Positions 26,059 through 34,978 of a DNA stretch of 37,009 nt are shown here, piece after piece. The position numbers and the translations under genes were made by a program. The notes beneath the pieces were generated by a model that worked only from the letters and a program-made list of their open reading frames with translations, ran no database searches and was not told where the DNA came from. This DNA is from an uncultured Clostridia bacterium (GTDB lineage: Bacteria; Bacillota; Clostridia; TANB77; CAG-508): assembly GCA_934149165.1 (NCBI GenBank), contig CAKPDY010000016.1:1-37009 (forward strand), read 5' to 3'. Numbering within the stretch: the stretch's first letter is position 1; every line of letters starts with the position of its first letter.

Positions 26059-26658
26059 GTGAAAAATGTTTTTAATTTAAAAGAAAATAATAATACTGTT
26101 CAAGATTGGTTACCAATTGAAAAAATATTTAACAATGGAATTGTTAAATTAAAAAATGGTAATTATATTAAAATAATTAAAATAATTCCAATTAATTATA
26201 ATTTAAAATCAGAGCTTGAAAAAGAAGCAATTTTAAATTCTTATAAAATTTTTTTAAAAACATGTAACTTTAATTTACAAATTTTAATTCAAAGTAATAA
26301 AGAAGATTTATCTAAACACATTTCTAGTGTTAATAATTCCACAAAAAAAGAAAGTAAAAATATAAAAAAAATAGCAGATGATTATATTAATTTTTTAAAT
26401 GAATTAAATATAAATAAAAAATCAGCAACAAAAAATTTTTTTATAATAATAAAAAAAGATAAAAAAATAATTGAAAAAAATAATTTTGAAAATATAAATA
26501 ACATGGAAAGTATTATTTTTGACGAATTAAATGATGACTTTTTAAAAATCAAAGACACATTATCAAGATGTGGAAATTTAATTATTGATGTAAATAATAA
26601 AAATATATGCAAAAATATTTTATTTTCATTTTTCTATCCCAAAAATACAATAAATTAG
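26059..26658 (+). CDS. Hypothetical protein resembling a split-off VirB4 N-terminal region
   Basis: A 199-residue, Lys/Asn/Ile-rich protein without signal peptide. It contains QDWLPIEKIFNNGIVKLKNG, a strand IKIIKIIPINY, then KSELEKEAILNSYKIFLKTC and a second strand pair. This resembles the N-terminal region of conjugative VirB4/TraC-type ATPases; a P-loop VirB4-type gene follows 13 bases later, so the pair may be a split VirB4. The annotated GTG at 26059 overlaps the AAAGGCGG ribosome-binding site. The well-placed ATG (26066) is one frame out and stops after four codons. One extra T in the TTTTT after it would give MFFNLKENN in frame. Start or sequence is therefore uncertain. Confidence 0.6.
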   Translation: MKNVFNLKENNNTVQDWLPIEKIFNNGIVKLKNGNYIKIIKIIPINYNLKSELEKEAILNSYKIFLKTCNFNLQILIQSNKEDLSKHISSVNNSTKKESKNIKKIADDYINFLNELNINKKSATKNFFIIIKKDKKIIEKNNFENINNMESIIFDELNDDFLKIKDTLSRCGNLIIDVNNKNICKNILFSFFYPKNTIN

Positions 26659-26671
26659 GAGGTGATTTTTA

Positions 26672-28480
26672 ATAGAAAATGAAGAAACAAATATTAGTTT
26701 CTTAGACGGAGTGTATAGTGATAAGGATTTTTTAGCACCTTCATATATAAACTTAACAAATCCCAAATATATAGAAATAGACGGAATTTTTTATTCTACT
26801 TTAATTATTACAAATTATAGTAGAGAAAATTATGATTTATTATTAAAAAATATTATTGATACAAATATTAACTTAAATATTTCCATATTTTATGAAAAAC
26901 AAGATAATTATAAAACAATTAAAGATTTAACCTATCATATAGGAAATGTAGGAAGTGAATTAAAAATGCATGGTGAAAACAGACAAGATATTGATATTGC
27001 TGCTTTTACATATAATGATGCAAAATATATTAGAAAAGAAATACAGGTAAATAATGAAGATTTATATTTTTTATATATTTATGTTAATATTTTTTCAAAA
27101 AATAAAAAAGAATTAGAATATATGTTAAACAAAGTTGAAGGTTTACTTCAAAGTAAAAATATGCAAACTAAAAAAGCATATTTTAGACAAGAAATGGCAA
27201 CTATTTCCTGTTTTCCACTTATGCAAAATGAAAAATGTGTTAAAGAAATAGCAAGAAGAAATATATTAACAAGTGGATTAGTAGGAACATATCCTTTTAT
27301 ATCATCATCAATTTTTGATGAAAATGGTATTTTAATAGGGTCAAATATTTATAATAATTCTTTGGTTTTTATTGATAGATATGATAATAATAAATATAAA
27401 AATGCAAATATGTCTATTTTTGGAACAAGTGGTGCTGGAAAATCTTTTTACACAAAGCTTTTAATATTAAGATATAGATTATTAGGTATAGAACAATATA
27501 TTATAGACCCAGAACGAGAATATTTAAATATGTGCAATAAGTTAGAAGGAACAACATTAAAAATTGGACCAAATTCTGGTACATATATTAATATTTTTGA
27601 TATTAGAGAAGAAAGTTTAGAAGAAACAGAAAATGGTTATTTGGCAACAAAAATTACAAAATTAATTGGCTTCTTTAATTTAATTTTTGGAAATTTAAAT
27701 GAAGAAGAAAAAGCAATTTTAGAAGAAAAAATAATTGAAGTTTATAAATTAAAAAATATTACTTTTGAAGATAAATCATTATTTAAATTTAATACAGAAA
27801 AAATAAATATAAAACCAATATTTAAAAATAGTACAGATATGCCAATTTTAGAAGATTTTTATAATATTTTAGAAAATGATGAAAAAACAAAAAAATTTAA
27901 AATAAAATTACTTCCATTTATAAAAGGTTCATTAAAATTTTTTAATAATTACACAAATATTAAATTAAATAATAAATTAATTTTAGCAGATGTATATGAA
28001 TTAGGTGAAGAAAATTTAAAATATGGAATGTATTTATTTACAGAATTATTTTGGGATAAAATAAAAAAAGACAGAAAAATAAAAAAAGCAATTTATTTAG
28101 ACGAAATTTGGAGATTAATAGGTGTAACATCAAATAAAGAAGTAGCATCTTTTATATATAAAATATTTAAAACAATAAGAAAATATGGAGGAAGTGCAGT
28201 AGCAATTACTCAAGATATTTCTGATTTATTTAGTTTAGAAAATGGAATTTATGGAAAAAGTATATTAAATAATTCTAGTATAAAAAATTTTTTTGCAATG
28301 GAAGAAGAAAATATAAATATTTTAGAAAAATATTCAAATATTTCAGAAAAAGAAAAAATAGAAATAAAATCCTTAAAAAGAGGAGAATGTTTAATGTTTG
28401 CAGGTGATGATCATTTATTAACAAAAATAGAAGCAGGAGAATTTGAAAAAAATATAATTAGTGGAGGTGAAAAAAATTAA
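26672..28480 (+). CDS. VirB4/TraC-type ATPase
   Basis: VirB4-type ATPases power substrate or pilin movement in type IV secretion and conjugation. The protein (602 residues from the chosen start) has Walker A GTSGAGKSF (about 251), IIDPEREY shortly after, Walker B KKAIYLDEIWRL (about 475), a KYGGSAVAITQDISDL motif and a C-terminal RGECLMFAG, all typical of the family. No membrane segment is seen. Strong AGGAGGTG (26657-26664) is followed after 7 bases by ATA (26672), giving MENEETNISFLDG; the first standard codon in frame is a GTG at 26711 with no proper ribosome-binding site. Start is thus probably AUA. No VirB6, VirD4, relaxase or pilin gene lies nearby. Confidence 0.85.
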   Translation: MENEETNISFLDGVYSDKDFLAPSYINLTNPKYIEIDGIFYSTLIITNYSRENYDLLLKNIIDTNINLNISIFYEKQDNYKTIKDLTYHIGNVGSELKMHGENRQDIDIAAFTYNDAKYIRKEIQVNNEDLYFLYIYVNIFSKNKKELEYMLNKVEGLLQSKNMQTKKAYFRQEMATISCFPLMQNEKCVKEIARRNILTSGLVGTYPFISSSIFDENGILIGSNIYNNSLVFIDRYDNNKYKNANMSIFGTSGAGKSFYTKLLILRYRLLGIEQYIIDPEREYLNMCNKLEGTTLKIGPNSGTYINIFDIREESLEETENGYLATKITKLIGFFNLIFGNLNEEEKAILEEKIIEVYKLKNITFEDKSLFKFNTEKINIKPIFKNSTDMPILEDFYNILENDEKTKKFKIKLLPFIKGSLKFFNNYTNIKLNNKLILADVYELGEENLKYGMYLFTELFWDKIKKDRKIKKAIYLDEIWRLIGVTSNKEVASFIYKIFKTIRKYGGSAVAITQDISDLFSLENGIYGKSILNNSSIKNFFAMEEENINILEKYSNISEKEKIEIKSLKRGECLMFAGDDHLLTKIEAGEFEKNIISGGEKN

Positions 28481-29918
28481 AAAAATATTAACTGCAATTG
28501 GAAATCCGATATTAAATAATGAATTAAAAAAAATAAATAATTTTAAAATAATAAATAATGATGTACAATATCAAGATGGTATTATTGAAATTTTAGAAAA
28601 AAATAGTGAAATTAATTTTATTATTTTAAGTCAGTTAATACCAGGAATATATAAATTAGATGAATTAATAGAAAAAATTATGGAATTTAATTCAAATATA
28701 AAAATTATTATTATATTGGAAAAAATAGATAATAATTTAGAAAAAATTTTAATTCATAAAGGTGTTTATAGAATTTTTTATGATAATGAATTAGAAATAA
28801 ATAATATTATAAAAATAATAAATGAAGATGAAAAAATGGAAAAATATAATGAAGAGATACGAAAAGAAATTAATGAATTAAAAGAATATATAAAAAATAA
28901 AAATTATAAAGAAAATAATTTAAAAAATAAAAATAATAAAAATAATAAAAAAGAAAATAATTATCTTTTAAAAAAACAATATAATAATATTTTAAAAATA
29001 AATAATAATTATTATAAATCAGAATTTGGTAAAAATAAATTTAAGATGAAAAATAATAAAATAAAAAATAATAAAGATATTATTAATAAAATAAATAAAA
29101 ATTTATTACAAAATACTATTATAAAAAAATATTTTTTAAATAAAATAAATAATAAAAAATTATTAAATAAATTATTTATTTCACAAAAAAATAATAATAA
29201 AATAATTTCAATTCTTGGGAATAATGGTTCTGGAAAAAGTATTTTTTCAATAATGTTAGCAAATTCATATAAAAAAATTTCAAATAAAATTTTAATCATA
29301 GATTTTGATATTCTAAATAATAGTTTACACACTATTCTAGGGGTAAAAAAATATTCTGAAAAAATTAAATCAATAATGTCAAATAGTGATTTTAGTAAAA
29401 TAATTAATATAGAAAATTTAATTATTAATATTAATAAAAATATTGATTTAATTTCTGGAATAAATTTAGTATTTGATTCTAACAGTAAAATTAATCAAGA
29501 AAAAATAAAAAAAATATTAGAAAAATTAAGAAATAATTATGACGTGATAATTATAGATACAACATCAGAGTGCTTTTTTGAATATACCAAAGAGATAATA
29601 AATTGCAGTGATAAATGTATTTTTCTTACAGAAGCTAATTTATTAGAATTAAGTAAAAGCAAGAGGATATTAGAATTATATAAAAATAATTGGAATATTG
29701 AAAAAAATAAAATAGAAATTATTTTTAATAAATATAATGAAAATTGTATTGATATTAAATTATTAAAAATTATTTTTGAAGAATATAAAATATTAGGATA
29801 TATTAAATTGAAAAATGATTATAATTGTTTGATTAATAATAATTTTGTAAATATTAATTTTAAGAATAATTTAATGAAAAATTATCAAAAAATTAATAAA
29901 AAAATGTATGAAATTTAG
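28476..29918 (+). CDS. CpaE/TadZ-like P-loop ATPase with receiver-like N-terminus
   Basis: The 480-residue protein begins KKILTAIGNPILNNELKKI and has an N-terminal alpha/beta receiver-like region (about 1-115, with EINFIILSQLIPG and IKIIIILE). A low-complexity Asn/Lys linker (about 125-225) follows, then a MinD/ParA-like ATPase with ISILGNNGSGKSIF (Walker A 248-255), ILIIDFDILNNSL (Walker A') and YDVIIIDTT (Walker B, about 355). This order resembles CpaE/TadZ pilus-positioning proteins. The deviant Walker A Lys (KGG) is replaced by Asn. GGAGG lies 8 bases before an in-frame ATT (28476); GTGs at 28461 and 28467 overlap the ribosome-binding site. Start is probably AUU. It overlaps the VirB4-type stop. 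Confidence 0.7.
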   Translation: MKKILTAIGNPILNNELKKINNFKIINNDVQYQDGIIEILEKNSEINFIILSQLIPGIYKLDELIEKIMEFNSNIKIIIILEKIDNNLEKILIHKGVYRIFYDNELEINNIIKIINEDEKMEKYNEEIRKEINELKEYIKNKNYKENNLKNKNNKNNKKENNYLLKKQYNNILKINNNYYKSEFGKNKFKMKNNKIKNNKDIINKINKNLLQNTIIKKYFLNKINNKKLLNKLFISQKNNNKIISILGNNGSGKSIFSIMLANSYKKISNKILIIDFDILNNSLHTILGVKKYSEKIKSIMSNSDFSKIINIENLIININKNIDLISGINLVFDSNSKINQEKIKKILEKLRNNYDVIIIDTTSECFFEYTKEIINCSDKCIFLTEANLLELSKSKRILELYKNNWNIEKNKIEIIFNKYNENCIDIKLLKIIFEEYKILGYIKLKNDYNCLINNNFVNINFKNNLMKNYQKINKKMYEI

Positions 29919-29924
29919 TGAAAA

Positions 29925-30290
29925 GATAATTAATAATAAATCAAAAAATAGGTAAAATAAAAAAACAAATAAATTCAATAATAAATAAAAATAAAAAATA
30001 ATTCAAAAAAAGATAAAAAAATAAAAATAAATTTAATAATAGATAAAAATAAATAAATAAAATAAAAAAATAAATAAAAATAATAAAAATAAATTAAATA
30101 ATAAATAAAATAAAAAAATAAATAAAAATAAATAAAAAATAAATTAAATAATAAATAAAATAAAAAATAATAAAAATAAATAAAATAAATAATAAATAAA
30201 ACAAAATAAAATAAAAAATAAATAAAAATAAATTTAATAATAAATAAAAAAAATAAATAAATAAAACAAAAAATAATAAAAAATATGTAA
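29925..30290. repeat. A-rich low-complexity tandem tract
   Basis: About 365 bases consist almost wholly of A with single Ts (AAATAAATAAAATAAAAAAT-like units of irregular length, the longest repeating over about 60 bases), dense in TAA stops on the + strand. The open minus-strand frame across it is only Phe/Ile/Tyr low complexity and not a gene. It separates the CpaE-like gene from the next gene, whose GGAGG lies just after the tract. Confidence 0.85.
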
Positions 30291-30305
30291 AAGGAGGAAA
30301 AATAA

Positions 30306-31025
30306 ATGGACATTTTAGAAAATATAAATGAAATTGGAAATAAATTAGCTAATAATTTAGATTTAAAAAATATACAAGAAAAATTTTTGGAATCTACAAT
30401 AGGGCAAATTGCAAATTCTGCAATTGATTTTGGTATTAAAGCAGCTCTTCCAGATTATATAGAAGATGAAGTAATAGATGTGAAAAATGCATTAATAAGT
30501 GGAGGAATTAAGGAAGGTGTAAATACTGCTATTGAAAATGCTGTTAAATTAGGTAAAAATATTTTAGGAATTGAAAATTCAAGTTTTGAAAATTTAGGGC
30601 AAGCCCAAGAAACATTAAATAAAGGAAAAGTTTTAGAGGGAATTTCAGATGGCATTGATTTTGTTATAAATAAATTGGAAAATTCAAAAATTATTTCGGA
30701 AAATATTTCATCTTTAATAAAAGGTGGAAAAGATTTAATTATAAATAATATTAATAATAATATTGAAAATGAATTTTCAAATGAAATGAAAGCTTTGGAA
30801 AAAATAAATAAATATATTGATAATTGGAAGGAGTGTTACAATAATAAAGATTTAAAAGGATTAAATAATCAGTTTAATAAAATTGAAAAACAAATGAAAA
30901 AAATATTACCATTAGAAAATATTTTAAATAATGTTAAAAAAATAGAAAATATTAATGAATTAATTAATAATTCAGATAATTTTAATTTTGATAATATTTA
31001 CCTAGATTTAGCTAGTGCATTATAA
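30306..31025 (+). CDS. Helical hypothetical protein of the gyrB-gyrA gap
   Basis: A 239-residue protein with a clear AAAAGGAGG before the ATG. I do not recognise its family. It appears largely alpha-helical. Residues 30-100 are richer in Ala and Gly (IGQIANSAIDFGIKAALP, ISGGIKEGVNTAIENAVKLG) and could pack as amphipathic helices. The C-terminal half is Asn/Lys/Glu-rich with coiled-coil-like heptads (around 155-205). There is no signal peptide or convincing membrane segment. It is in the same direction as the VirB4-type and CpaE-like genes and may be their partner, but the A-rich tract between them leaves co-transcription open. Confidence 0.75.
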   Translation: MDILENINEIGNKLANNLDLKNIQEKFLESTIGQIANSAIDFGIKAALPDYIEDEVIDVKNALISGGIKEGVNTAIENAVKLGKNILGIENSSFENLGQAQETLNKGKVLEGISDGIDFVINKLENSKIISENISSLIKGGKDLIINNINNNIENEFSNEMKALEKINKYIDNWKECYNNKDLKGLNNQFNKIEKQMKKILPLENILNNVKKIENINELINNSDNFNFDNIYLDLASAL

Positions 31026-31043
31026 AAAGTATTATTAATAAAA

Positions 31044-31205
31044 CTATATTACATCTTAAAGTTGCTCTATAACTGTTTATATAAATTCTAAATTATAATA
31101 TTTAATTTCTATATGATATATTATTTTCTTATATTTCAGTTACTTTTTTTCTAAAAAATATTTTATTCTTTTTTTGTTATAGGGTAACTTTAAGGTGTAG
31201 TATAG
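31044..31205. repeat. 162-nt hairpin with 30-bp stem (4 G.U, no mismatch)
   Basis: Bases 31044-31073 pair with 31176-31205. All 30 positions pair; four are G.U-type (at 31049, 31055, 31064 and 31066) and the rest Watson-Crick. The loop of about 100 bases is A/T-rich and holds AACTG/CAGTT. It lies between the hypothetical gene and the gyrA promoter. It could be a transcript structure, a terminator or a small element with terminal inverted repeats. Confidence 0.85.
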
Positions 31206-31258
31206 TCAATAATAATATAGCAAATGGTATAAATTTTATCAAAATTTACGGTTTTTTA

Positions 31259-31287
31259 TTGCATATTTTTTTGCATTTTAGTATAAT
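31259..31287 (+). promoter_or_regulatory. gyrA promoter
   Basis: TTGCAT, a 17-base spacer and perfect TATAAT, 35 bases before the gyrA ATG; gyrA therefore has its own promoter, separate from gyrB. Confidence 0.8.
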
Positions 31288-31322
31288 ACAAAGAGTTAAT
31301 ATACTAGAAAAGAGGTAAAAAT

Positions 31323-33764
31323 ATGGATTCAAGAGATGGAAAAATTATAGAAAGAAATATTGAAACAGAAATGAAAACATCTTATATTGATTATGCAATG
31401 AGTGTTATAGTATCTCGTGCATTACCAGATGTTAGAGATGGTTTGAAACCTGTTCATAGAAGAATTCTATATGCAATGTATGAAGATGGAATAACATCAG
31501 ATAAGCCATACAGAAAATGTGCAAATACAGTTGGTTCTGTGTTAGGACGTTATCATCCACACGGTGATTCTTCAGTTTATGATGCTATGGTTAGAATGGC
31601 ACAGGATTTTTCTTTAAGATATCCTTTAATAGATGGTCATGGTAATTTTGGTTCTATAGATGGCGATGGAGCAGCAGCTATGAGGTATACTGAAGCTAGA
31701 ATGGCAAAAATTGCAGAAACAATGTTAACTGATATTGAAAAAAATACAGTTAATTTTATGCCTAACTATGATGATAGATTACAAGAGCCAATGGTATTAC
31801 CAGCTAAAATTCCTACTTTATTAATAAATGGTTCTTCTGGTATTGCTGTAGGAATGGCTACAAATATACCACCACATAATCTTACAGAAGTAATTAATGG
31901 TATTATAAAAATTATAGATGAAGATAATGTTTCAGATGAGGAATTAATGCAAATAATTAAAGGACCAGATTTTCCAACAGGTGGAGTTATTTTAGGTTTA
32001 GAGGGAATTAAACAAGCATATACAACTGGTAGAGGAAAAATTACAGTTAGGGCAGAGGCTGAAATTGAGGAAATGAGTGGAAATAAACAAAGAATTATTG
32101 TAAGTTCATTACCATATCAAGTTAATAAAGCAAAATTAGTTGAAAATATTGCCTCACTAGCTAGAGATAAAAGAATAGAGGGAATTTCTGATTTAAGAGA
32201 TGAATCAGATAGAATTGATAAGGTTAGAATTGTAATTGAATTAAAAAGAGATGCAAATGCTCAGGTTGTTTTAAATCAATTATATAAATATACACAAATG
32301 CAAGATACTTTTGGTGCAATATTATTAGCATTAGTAGATGGAGAACCAAAAATATTAACTTTAAGACAATGTTTAGATTATTATATTGAACATAGAAAAC
32401 ATGTTATATTACGTAGAACTCAATTTGAATTAGATAAGGCTTTAGCTAGAGCACATATATTAGAAGGGTTAAAAATAGCATTAGATAACATTGATGAAGT
32501 TATTAATATAATTCGTTCTTCATATGATGATGCTAAAGAAAGATTGATGGAAAGATTTGGTCTTTCAGAAATTCAAGCACAAGCAATTCTAGACATGAGA
32601 TTAAAAACATTATCTGGATTGCAAAGAGAAAAAATTGAAGAAGAATATAATGAATTAATGAAATTAATTGAACATTTAAGAGAGATTTTAAATAGCGAAA
32701 AATTAGTTTTTGATATTATTAAAGAAGAATTATTAGAAATAAAACAAAAATATGGTGATGAAAGATTAACAAAAATAGTCGCAGCAGAGGGCGAATTTAA
32801 TATTGAAGATTTAATAAAAGATGAACAAACTGTTGTAGCCCTAACACATTTTGGTTATATTAAAAGAATGCCAATAGATACTTATAAAAGCCAAAGAAGA
32901 GGTGGAAAAGGTATTACAGGAATAGCAACAAGAGAAGAGGACTTTGTTAAACAAATATTTACAGCATCAACTCATGATACAATTTTATTCTTTACTAATA
33001 AAGGAAAATTATATAAATTAAGAGGATATGAAATTCCAGAAGCAGGTAGAACTGCAAAGGGAACAGCTATTGTTAATTTATTAAGATTAGATAATGGTGA
33101 AAAAATATCTGCTGTTATTCCATTATCAAATTTTGCCGAAGGTAAATACCTATTAATGGCTACTAAAAATGGTTTGATTAAGAAAACATCTTTAAATGAG
33201 TATAATTCTAATAAAAAAACAGGACTATTAGCTATTACATTAAAAGAAGATGATGAATTAATTGAAGTTAGATTAACAGATGGAGAAGATAATGTTGTAT
33301 TAGTAACAGGTAAAGGTATGAGTATTACTTTTGATGAAAAAGATGTACGTCCTGTTGGAAGGTCTGCACAAGGTGTTTTAGGAATTAGACTTGATAAAGA
33401 TGATTTTGTAATAGGAATGGAATCAATAATTGGTGGAAAAAATGCAACATTACTTGCTATAACTGAACATGGATTTGGAAAAAGAACTGAACTTGAAGAA
33501 TATAGAGTTCAAAACAGAGGTGGAAAAGGTGTAATTACATATAAGGTAACTCCAAAAACGGGTAATATAGTTGGAATTAGAATTGCTAATGGTGATGAAG
33601 ATGTAATGATGATTACAGATAAAGGAACTATTATAAGATTGAAAGTTGATGAAATTAGCATTTTAGGAAGATCTACTCAAGGTGTTACTTTAATGAGAAC
33701 TAATGATGGAGGAAAAGTTGTTAGTATTGAAATTATAGAACCAGAAGAAAATCAACAAATATAA
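31323..33764 (+). CDS. gyrA: DNA gyrase subunit A
   Basis: GyrA carries the DNA-cleaving Tyr and the DNA-wrapping C-terminal domain of gyrase. The 813-residue protein shows YAMSVIVSRALPDVRDGLKP (about 23), the quinolone-resistance region with HPHGDSSVYDAM, the catalytic Tyr in AAMRYTEARM (about 122), and the GyrA box QRRGGKG (about 525), which separates it from topoisomerase IV ParC. Beta-propeller repeats follow. AGAGGTAAA precedes the ATG. It converges on dnaI. Confidence 0.98.
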   Translation: MDSRDGKIIERNIETEMKTSYIDYAMSVIVSRALPDVRDGLKPVHRRILYAMYEDGITSDKPYRKCANTVGSVLGRYHPHGDSSVYDAMVRMAQDFSLRYPLIDGHGNFGSIDGDGAAAMRYTEARMAKIAETMLTDIEKNTVNFMPNYDDRLQEPMVLPAKIPTLLINGSSGIAVGMATNIPPHNLTEVINGIIKIIDEDNVSDEELMQIIKGPDFPTGGVILGLEGIKQAYTTGRGKITVRAEAEIEEMSGNKQRIIVSSLPYQVNKAKLVENIASLARDKRIEGISDLRDESDRIDKVRIVIELKRDANAQVVLNQLYKYTQMQDTFGAILLALVDGEPKILTLRQCLDYYIEHRKHVILRRTQFELDKALARAHILEGLKIALDNIDEVINIIRSSYDDAKERLMERFGLSEIQAQAILDMRLKTLSGLQREKIEEEYNELMKLIEHLREILNSEKLVFDIIKEELLEIKQKYGDERLTKIVAAEGEFNIEDLIKDEQTVVALTHFGYIKRMPIDTYKSQRRGGKGITGIATREEDFVKQIFTASTHDTILFFTNKGKLYKLRGYEIPEAGRTAKGTAIVNLLRLDNGEKISAVIPLSNFAEGKYLLMATKNGLIKKTSLNEYNSNKKTGLLAITLKEDDELIEVRLTDGEDNVVLVTGKGMSITFDEKDVRPVGRSAQGVLGIRLDKDDFVIGMESIIGGKNATLLAITEHGFGKRTELEEYRVQNRGGKGVITYKVTPKTGNIVGIRIANGDEDVMMITDKGTIIRLKVDEISILGRSTQGVTLMRTNDGGKVVSIEIIEPEENQQI

Positions 33765-33820
33765 AAAGCAAAAGTATAAAAAAGAATTTTGCATAAATTG
33801 TAAAAATAAAAATAAAAAAT

Positions 33821-33852
33821 AAAAAGTGGTATTTTTATACCACTTTTTATTT
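33821..33852. terminator. Shared terminator, gyrA / dnaI
   Basis: The perfect 12-bp stem AAAAAGTGGTAT with loop TTTT has A-rich sequence on one side and T-rich sequence on the other. It overlaps the dnaI stop codon and serves both converging genes. Confidence 0.85.
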
Positions 33853-34833
33853 TAAAAATCTTATATCTTCGCCAAAAAAACGACAAATATTATAATTACC
33901 AACTAACCTAGAAGTAATACGTTCACCATATGTTTTATTTAGAATTGGTAAATTTAAATTAGTAGATATTATAGTTTTTAAGCATTTATTATTTTGATTT
34001 AATAAACGTGTGTTAATAATATTAAATAATTCTGTGAATTTAATATTATTTAAAGATTCAGTTCCTAAATCATCTATTATTAATAAATCAACATCAAGTA
34101 AATTTTTGTATGTTGTATTAGATGAATTATTTTTATTAAATTTATAATCAATAATTGTGTCTAACATTATAGGAGCTGTTTGATATAAAACTGTTTTGTC
34201 TTTTTGAATAATTTCTTTTGCAATACAACTAGATAAAAATGTTTTCCCTAAACCAGTATTACCAATAAATAAAAGATTTTTTTCGTTTGGGTCATCAAAA
34301 TTATCTATAAATTTTAAACAAATTTTTTTAATTAGCTCCATATTTTCTCTAGGAGAAATTTCAGAATTGTATTTTTCCTTATTTATTTTATTTGAATATT
34401 TTTCTAATGAAAAATTATTAAAATTCTGAGTTTCTAAATTTGCAATATTTGATTTATTATATTCTGCATTAAATAATTCTTGTTTTAAGCAATTACACAT
34501 TGTAGAATTTACATATCCTGTATCTTTGCATAATTTGCAAGAATAATTAGGCAATAAATAGTCTAAAGGTAAATTTAAATTATTTAATATTTCCATTTTT
34601 TCTTTTTTTAAAATATTAACATTATTATTTAGTTGTTCTAATAATTCTGATGAATTTGACATTAGTAAATTTTTGGCTGTTGATATTCCAATTTTAGAAA
34701 GTTCATCATCTATTTCTTGCAATCTTGGATTTTCAGAATATATTTTATTTTTTCTAATTTCTAGTTCTTTTTCAGCAAGCATTCTTTTTTTTTCATATTC
34801 TTTTAAAATATTAGTTAAAGCAATGTTATTCAT
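33847..34833 (-). CDS. Helicase loader, DnaI/DnaC-type AAA+ ATPase
   Basis: The 328-residue protein has an N-terminal helical/coiled-coil region (about 1-85), a Cys cluster that probably binds zinc (Cys99, Cys102, Cys113, Cys115), then an AAA+ domain with Walker A GNTGLGKT (191-198), Walker B LLIIDDLGTE (about 250-259) and an arginine-finger segment ERITSRL near the end. This matches Bacillota primosomal DnaI proteins, which load the DnaB-type helicase. The preceding gene encodes a DnaD-type protein, its usual functional partner. The ATG follows a weak GGAAT. It is encoded on the minus strand, head-on to the rightward fork. Confidence 0.9.
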   Translation of the reverse strand: MNNIALTNILKEYEKKRMLAEKELEIRKNKIYSENPRLQEIDDELSKIGISTAKNLLMSNSSELLEQLNNNVNILKKEKMEILNNLNLPLDYLLPNYSCKLCKDTGYVNSTMCNCLKQELFNAEYNKSNIANLETQNFNNFSLEKYSNKINKEKYNSEISPRENMELIKKICLKFIDNFDDPNEKNLLFIGNTGLGKTFLSSCIAKEIIQKDKTVLYQTAPIMLDTIIDYKFNKNNSSNTTYKNLLDVDLLIIDDLGTESLNNIKFTELFNIINTRLLNQNNKCLKTIISTNLNLPILNKTYGERITSRLVGNYNICRFFGEDIRFLK

Positions 34834-34920
34834 TTTTCATATTATTCCTTGTAAAATATATTTAGGTTTTTAAAAGGAATTTACCTATAAACCTATATAA
34901 AGAAAATTGGTAAATTAGTG

Positions 34921-34978
34921 ATATTTAGGGTTAAGTTTTATAAATGAAAAAAAGTTTATAAAACTTAACCCTAAATAT
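34921..34978. repeat. Perfect 24-bp inverted repeat between dnaD and dnaI
   Basis: Bases 34921-34944 and 34955-34978 are exact reverse complements (core AGGGTTAAGTTTTATAAA) around a 10-base A-rich loop. The stem abuts the dnaD-like stop codon. No T run follows on the minus strand, so it is not a textbook terminator. Confidence 0.85.

Noticed and set aside
29975..30313. 112-codon minus-strand frame across the A-rich tract
   Set aside because: It is only low-complexity Phe/Ile/Tyr sequence produced by the repeat, with no ribosome-binding site.
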